Source of the DNA: Centropus unirufus
Taxonomy: Eukaryota; Chordata; Aves; Cuculiformes; Centropidae
DNA: 64,000 bases
Assembly: GCA_013397695.1 (NCBI GenBank)
Contig: VYZI01000083.1
Location: 124,001 to 188,000, forward strand
Reading direction: 5' to 3'
The translations under genes and the position numbers were made by a program. Below are positions 58,312 through 64,000 of the stretch, in pieces. Numbering within the stretch: position 1 is the first letter of the stretch; the number at the start of each line of letters is the position of its first letter. The notes under the pieces are model-generated. The model worked only from the letters and a program-made list of their open reading frames with translations. It had not been told where the DNA came from and searched no databases.

Positions 58312-59276
58312 AACAGAATTAATTTTAATTTCTGAAATCTGCCAACAGAGACAGGAATCTTAAGCTCAGCCCTAACTTCCAGGCTTACTTTCTAAGCTTT
58401 AAGTTGAACTACTGTCCCCATATATTTCAGCCTTAGCGCTGTTGTGTACGTACTGCAACTTAAGATGGACCTTTAGCATCCCTTAGCAGACTTTGGTTGC
58501 CAAGCACGAGTTCATCGTGCTCTGTTGTGAATGTTCCCTAGTCCTTTCAAAAAATGCCGGAGAGCTGACACAGAAGCTCATTCAAAAAGAATAGGTATGG
58601 GTTTGTATGGGAAATAGTTACTCATAAAGTTCTCACCTACAGGAATCCAGCAGATTTCAGAGGATAGCCTTCACAAGAACTCCCTCTTTGGGACTTCACC
58701 TTCTCCAGTCACCATAATCTCTGAATCAGGTCTGTCAAACAGAAGAAGCTGAAGGCATTCTCCCCAGAGCAGGAATCCCTTGTCAACACTCCTCTGCTTC
58801 CATAGAAATAATGGCCCTCTACTAGTTCTGTCTATATTGTAGTTAAAGAAATTCAGCATATCTGCAGAATTCAAGAGTTGTTCTTGTACAAAATAATTAA
58901 TTCTATCATCTCTAATACCCTTTCTGACCAACTGTCACAGCTTTTAGCATGGCAGGGTATGGCAGCCAACCTGATTCCACACTGCTGGGAGACCCAGGGA
59001 TACCAAGGCAGAGGTACCCGAACACAGAGGGGTTTGCTTTTTTTTTCTATAAGGAAAGATATGAGAAAATGCGATTAATGTTTTCCCTGGATGCAGATAT
59101 GACTGGTCCCCCAAGGAAAGCCATTCTGGTTCAGTGTATTCCCTCAGAGAACCAGCACTCATATTTCCCCACTAGATACTCAACAGAACTGCTGAGCAAG
59201 TACAAATGCTAAGGTCACCATTTCTTCAAAATGCACCACCAAAAAAAAAAGATTTTTATAAACAACTAAAACAGAT

Positions 59277-59320
59277 CACAGAATCACAGAATTGCCAGGT
59301 TGGAAAAGACCTTTGAGATA
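59277..59320 (-). repeat. Very short CR1 3' tip
   Basis: ATCACAGAATCACAGAATTG and GGTTGGAAAAGACCTTTGAG match only the last 45 bases of a CR1 in reverse. Confidence 0.72.
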
Positions 59321-62300
59321 TTTTGTGGCTTTCATTTTTGGGAGGCTTTCGAAAGCTGGAATATAACTTTTGATTGAAAGAAACACAATAAGCTTTCTAG
59401 ATATATTTTTAGCATCCAAACAGATCACCTCCCTGATTTTTTTTTCCCCAAAATGATACGAATATATAAACCCTTCAGAAAGTGTTCATGGATTATTCCT
59501 TGTATTAATGATTTGTCTCTACTCGTACAGTGGAGCAGAATAAGATTCAATATACAAAGCATTATTCCACCCCCCCCCCCCCAAAAAAGATACTCTATTT
59601 CCAAGGAAATTTAACTTTCAAAGAATTTAAGTGTACAGCAGCCTCCATTGAATGATGCTGTTTTAACTGGATCAGAACATTTCCTTTCCAGCCAGCTATT
59701 GTCTGTCAGCAGAAAGCTCATCAGCTCAGACCTTGTACAAACATCCTGCAGATGCCAATCTGCCCAGAGGCACCAGGGCTTCCTCATTCCTGTCTTTGCT
59801 TGTGTGAGAGGAAAAGGCAACCAACACAGACAATAACAGGCTGCAAACACCACTCTCTCCAATTAAATATAGTCTATACTTCTTCAAATGGCATCAGTTG
59901 CCACAATTTCATTTTTAGGGTTTTGGTGTCTACTTCCAAAACGCTAGTTGCAAACCCAGAATTATACTCAAACAACATGGAACATCTAATTTGAAAAAGA
60001 TTCAGCTATCCAGTGAGACCACTGGCTGGTATGTGGGCTGCTGAGACAGACATCTACCTCAGGGGATGCTCTGAACTGGAATCAGTGCTGTGTCTTGGGA
60101 CCAGTTGACATCTAATGCTGACTTGATCTTTTGTTTCTCAGTTGTAATCGCACTTGTCATGAAAATCATGAACCTATGAGCTTATGGCTCATATAAGTAT
60201 CCAGCTTGCCCAAGCGGCAGAAGGAGTCTACAAACCTCGAGCTAGACTAGATCTACATGGATTCAAGAGCATGCCAATACAACTCTTGGGTAGCTGATAC
60301 AAACCTCTCAGTGCACCAAGACATGTGTAACACCTGGCATGCTCACCAGCCATTGCATTCGTTCCCTAGCAGGGTGATTCCACCCTAGCGCTTTCACGTT
60401 TGGGAGAATCCTGTTGAGTTTCACTAGCCACACTGTTACTTGTAAAGCAGAGCCAAAGCCTCCGTGCTACAGTGTTGTGCTCCTCTGGCTGATTGTGAGC
60501 GCTGGTGAAATCCCTTCATCTGAGCGAAGGAGCTGAGAAGTTCACAGAAGTCCTTGTAGAACAGATGAGGGTTGATGTCAGAAGTATAAAGTTTAGGATT
60601 ACAGGGCTTCTGAGCTTTGACCTGCTGTCATCAGCAACTGTGAGGCTGCAGGGAGGCTGGGCTGACTTGTGCTTTCATTGAATTTGACCCACTCTTAGGT
60701 GTTTCTGCTGGTCTTAGGCAGGGGCCAAGAATAGGCTTTTCATCACAATGTGTAATTTGGAAAGACAAAATAGAAGGGACTCTACCCTCTGACTGACAAA
60801 AAGTAGAGAGGAGACAGTACAAGATTCGCCACTGCCCCCAGGTTTGAGTGATTTGCTCACTCTTTTTGCACACAGCTAAACCTGTGGTCAAGAAGGACTT
60901 TTTCACACCCAGTTAAGATCATCTGGATATTTTCAAATACATTCCTAGTGTTATTGCAGATATTTTAACCTTTTCTACAACAATCCAGTGAAATACCAGC
61001 TTGTCACTCTTTAATCTTGTTTATCAAGTCTGCTGTGAGGTGGCAGATAGTGGGTTGCAACTTCTTGTACACGCACTGGGGAAGGAAGAGGGGAAGAGGA
61101 GAGCATATATCCTTTGTGTTCATCCAGGACTCCACGCCTATGATGTTGTGGCCAGAGACCAGATTTGAAAAGCAAGTTTTCTCTCTGAACCCTTTAACCA
61201 CCACTATCTGCCCCCTCTTTGATTTGTTAAATGGTTAATTTTGTCTAGGGCAGGCACAATTCACTCACGTCTGCATGAAACCAAGCACAACGGGGCCCTC
61301 ATGTTATCTGGTACTGATAACAGAACTGATCTGCTGAGAGATGGTGAATTTAATCTCCCTTAAATATTGTTGTCTTCTTTTTAGGTCAGAGCAGAGATTC
61401 CTCTAACAAGGCCAATTTTCAATCTGCTACCCAAACCCTTCTTAACCACATATATATATTGTATATAGTATAGTTCTTCCAGGTTGTTCATCTTGCCTTT
61501 TTTTTTTATGGAAAACTTAACTGAGGTGGGAAACCCCCTGTATCTCACATACTCTGCATCTTCTTATTCAGGAAAAAGTCAGAATTACATGCAGCTCCCC
61601 AGCTTCCTAGATTACATAATCCCATTTTGCCCAGAAAGAGAGTGCTTCAAGCACTGGTGCTGGCTTTTGTCAATGCTTTCCCCTGAACTTCTCATTAACC
61701 TTCTGAACCTCATTCCTACTGGATGGATCCCAGCCAGCATCCTTCAACTCCCAAAGGACTCTTTGAAAGGACAGTTTACACCTCAGTTTCCAAATTGTGT
61801 TGCTGTGGCACAGTGACTACACAGATGAGGAAGGCAAACAGTGGATTTGCCTTCTTAAAAGCAGCAGTTGATTAAAAAATAAAGTACCTAATAATGTGAT
61901 AATCATACGGTCTCAAAAACTTCAGACATTTTGGCACACAGCTCTGTCTCTCTCAGACAATTGCATCCCCCTTTTTGCCACTTGCACTCCTCCTGTTCCA
62001 AAGCTCCCCCCTGAAGCCACGGGTTGTGAAGTGTCTTGGAGTAATCCACTTTGACAGGGAACTGTGCTGATTAAAAGTTATGGCTTTGGAACAGCAAAGC
62101 TCCCACTGCTGTCCATGGACAAGCTGCTGCTTTCTATTTAAACCTCAACAGTCACATCTAATCAAGAGGAAATAAGGACATTTTTATGAATTCCATGAGA
62201 AAAATTTCCCTCAGGTGTAAGTTGCATGGTTTGATCAACTCCAGTATCGGGTTTTCTTGTTTCATATTAATCCTGCAGATTCTGAGCCAAGAATGCAAGC

Positions 62301-63462
62301 TTTCAGACTTGCCTGATGGCCAGGCAAATCCATTTTGGCAATTTGTTATGATTTCAGCTAAACTTGCAGTATGCAAATTAAGATTAATGGCAAAAGAAGG
62401 CTTAAAACTATGCATTTATCTTCACGTGGAAAAGGTATCATGGAGTTGCAAGGTGCCAAAAATTACCAGAGCTGGGCAGAGAACAAGCAAATTACATCTC
62501 CTGGAAGGCACTGGAGAGCTGTACATCAGCATTTTGTATCCTGATGACAGGAAACAAACTGTTTCACAGGCTGAGATTTTCTGGAAGATACGGAGCTGAC
62601 CCAGCCCTCAAACTCTGTATCTCATTTCAGCGTTTCCAACCAAAAACTTGTAAAAGTGTCAGATAAATCTTAGGCTTTCAACGGGCTAAACTAAAAGAAA
62701 GAACATTGGTTTATGGAATGTAGGTATCCTGTTGAAAACACAGTGACGGGGAAAAAAACTGTTTAAGTACAGATAACATTTATGTTCCCTTCGATTCTCT
62801 CCTCATTTTTCCATGCACAAGTCATTCCCAGCCATGTGCAGCCTCAACTTTGCTGTGATCCCGTTGAGGCAGAGGCAAGATGCTGCCTATTCCTACCTCC
62901 TCTTTCTGGGGTAGCACAGAGTAACACAAACCTTGTGAGATCCCGAGGTGCTCCAGGGAGGTGCATGCCTGTGTGGTCTTGTTCCCAGCTCCATAGTGCT
63001 CAGTGCTGAGGACAATAGGATGACACACGGACTGGAGATAGAGTCACACATACTTTCCCTCATAAGTCAGGGTTTCCAAGGAAAAGCATTGGACAACAGG
63101 GATATGTGCCCAAAGTTCAGCTCAGCCTGAGTCTTGGGGTCCAATTTTCGTCTCAATCAGAAATAATTTCCCTTGAGTTAAAGGATTCATAACCACACGA
63201 CATCAGTGCGTACAAGCCAGACTCAAGCCACTTAAGGGCTTCAACAACCAGAAAGACCTGAAGTGAACCGCACTTTTATTTTTTCTCTCTGTCCCCTCAC
63301 AGAGAAACCACAATCTCCAGGTTCTGGAAGCTGCTTTGCCTCCTCTCGCTCACTGGATGAGCCAAACAGCCTTAGTTACACACAATCTATCCCCTAACCT
63401 GCTTTTACCTAACTCCTAGGGATAGCGCATGGAATTTGAGTCCCGAGGTTGGACTTGGTTGC

Positions 63463-63470
63463 TATAAATA
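63463..63470 (+). promoter_or_regulatory. TATA-like box (TATAAATA) before a CpG-rich block
   Basis: TATAAATA lies about 30 bases before the start of the CpG-rich block, the usual TATA-to-start distance. A short open frame starts at 63496 (37 codons, MAPPAQTLPAGRG onward) and a GTGAGG donor-like sequence follows at 63606. The combination suggests a plus-strand promoter, but no protein family is recognised. Confidence 0.3.
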
Positions 63471-63479
63471 CTCAATTCT

Positions 63480-63760
63480 GCCCCGGGGAGCAGAAATGGC
63501 TCCTCCTGCCCAGACCTTGCCGGCGGGCCGAGGGGCTGCCGTGGCTGGGGAGAGGCTGCTCTCCAGTGTGAGACCGGGGAACGGCAGCCTCAGAGCCGAG
63601 CTTGGGTGAGGCCGAAGAAATGTGTGGGCTTAGACAGCCACCTAGTGAGCTCCGGGAGGAACCGGGGGCTTGGTGGGGAGCTCTGCAGCTCCCACAGTGC
63701 GCGGGGCTAAAATGAGCGATGCCTGTCCGAGCTGCTCCTCCTCGAGTCAGCGCGGGAGCA
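63480..63760. promoter_or_regulatory. CpG-rich block, possible CpG island
   Basis: About 18 CpG pairs occur in roughly 280 bases (counted by eye), against a CpG-poor background, and the block is visibly GC-rich. CpG islands often mark vertebrate promoters. It could belong to a neighbouring gene on either strand or be an intragenic CpG cluster. Confidence 0.45.
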
Positions 63761-64000
63761 GAGCAGAAGGGCTCTTAAATCCCCTAAAGCTGTGAGACAG
63801 TGTTCCTCATCCCGTTACAATTCTAGAAGTGAACATTCAAGCATTAAAAAACATATACCGGGGTCAAGTGACTTTGAAAATGTTGTTAACAAACACGTAT
63901 AGGCTAGGTTTATAATATAGATAAATATTCACCTCACCTTTTCCTTATTTACCCATTTCTAAATCAAAGCATGACTTGTGGACTGAAGGCCCTGCAAAGC

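Larger units (their letters stand above)
55786..63460. other. Intergenic region downstream of ADAMTS18
   Basis: I find no coding region I can support. It contains the CR1 pieces at 58001-58311 and 59277-59320, a poly-C run near 59570-59582, and ordinary unique sequence. Open frames reach 137 codons (62186-62599) but show no family motif and no splice context. A run of pyrimidines ending in CAG at 63300-63302 resembles a splice acceptor but has no partner I can identify. Confidence 0.6.

Noticed and set aside
59571..59582. Poly-C run, and poly-G runs near 2600 and 21180
   Set aside because: Short homopolymers common in vertebrate introns; too short and isolated to call a G-quadruplex element.
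62186..62599. 137-codon open frame in the downstream intergenic region
   Set aside because: Composition resembles surrounding DNA; no domain, signal peptide or splice signals support it.
63241..63370. Strong-looking splice acceptor (pyrimidine tract ending CAG at about 63302)
   Set aside because: No open frame with recognisable similarity follows and no upstream donor or exon can be linked to it.
1..64000. CRISPR arrays, tRNA or rRNA genes, endogenous retroviral genes
   Set aside because: No regularly spaced repeats, no cloverleaf or rRNA-like sequence noticed, and no retroviral gag, pol or env frames seen; reverse-transcriptase-like pieces all belong to CR1.

Overview
This window is vertebrate nuclear DNA, most likely from a bird. 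Two things point that way. The first is one large intron-rich gene on the + strand. The second is about twenty CR1-type LINE fragments (both orientations, nearly all cut at the 5' end) and no obvious mammalian SINE or L1. Species cannot be fixed from the sequence alone. There are no prokaryotic features: no operons, CRISPR, insertion sequences or phage genes.

The gene is ADAMTS18, a secreted zinc metalloprotease of the ADAMTS family. Twenty coding exons can be joined between 4541 and 53926. Every intron is GT-AG, every junction keeps frame, and together they encode 1061 residues ending in a natural stop. The 5' end is missing: the first visible exon starts inside the propeptide, and the exons for the signal peptide and early propeptide must lie before position 1. 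In order, the exons encode: the rest of the propeptide (unusually rich in histidine) with a furin site; the catalytic domain with its zinc-binding motif and Met-turn; a disintegrin-like region; a first thrombospondin type 1 repeat (TSR); the cysteine-rich and spacer regions; five more TSRs; and a C-terminal PLAC domain. The 3' UTR runs from 53927 through a 130-base assembly gap (55567-55696) to two AATAAA signals at 55713 and 55762.

By region: 1-4540 is the end of the intron before the first visible exon, with one CR1. 4541-27535 holds 13 exons (propeptide to spacer) with moderate introns and many CR1 copies. 27536-37991 is a 10.5-kb intron, the largest. 37992-53926 holds the seven exons for the last five TSRs and PLAC. 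53927 to about 55.8 kb is 3' UTR. From 55.8 to 63.4 kb is intergenic, with two CR1 pieces and no supported gene. At 63.46-63.76 kb a TATA-like box is followed by a CpG-rich block that may be the promoter of the next gene.

No previously undescribed biological system is evident. The items most worth a second look are the histidine-rich propeptide segment, the CR1 remnant just upstream of the last exon's acceptor, a chimeric CR1 at 40.7-41.0 kb, the sense-strand bias of CR1 copies in the gene, and the CpG-rich block near the right edge.
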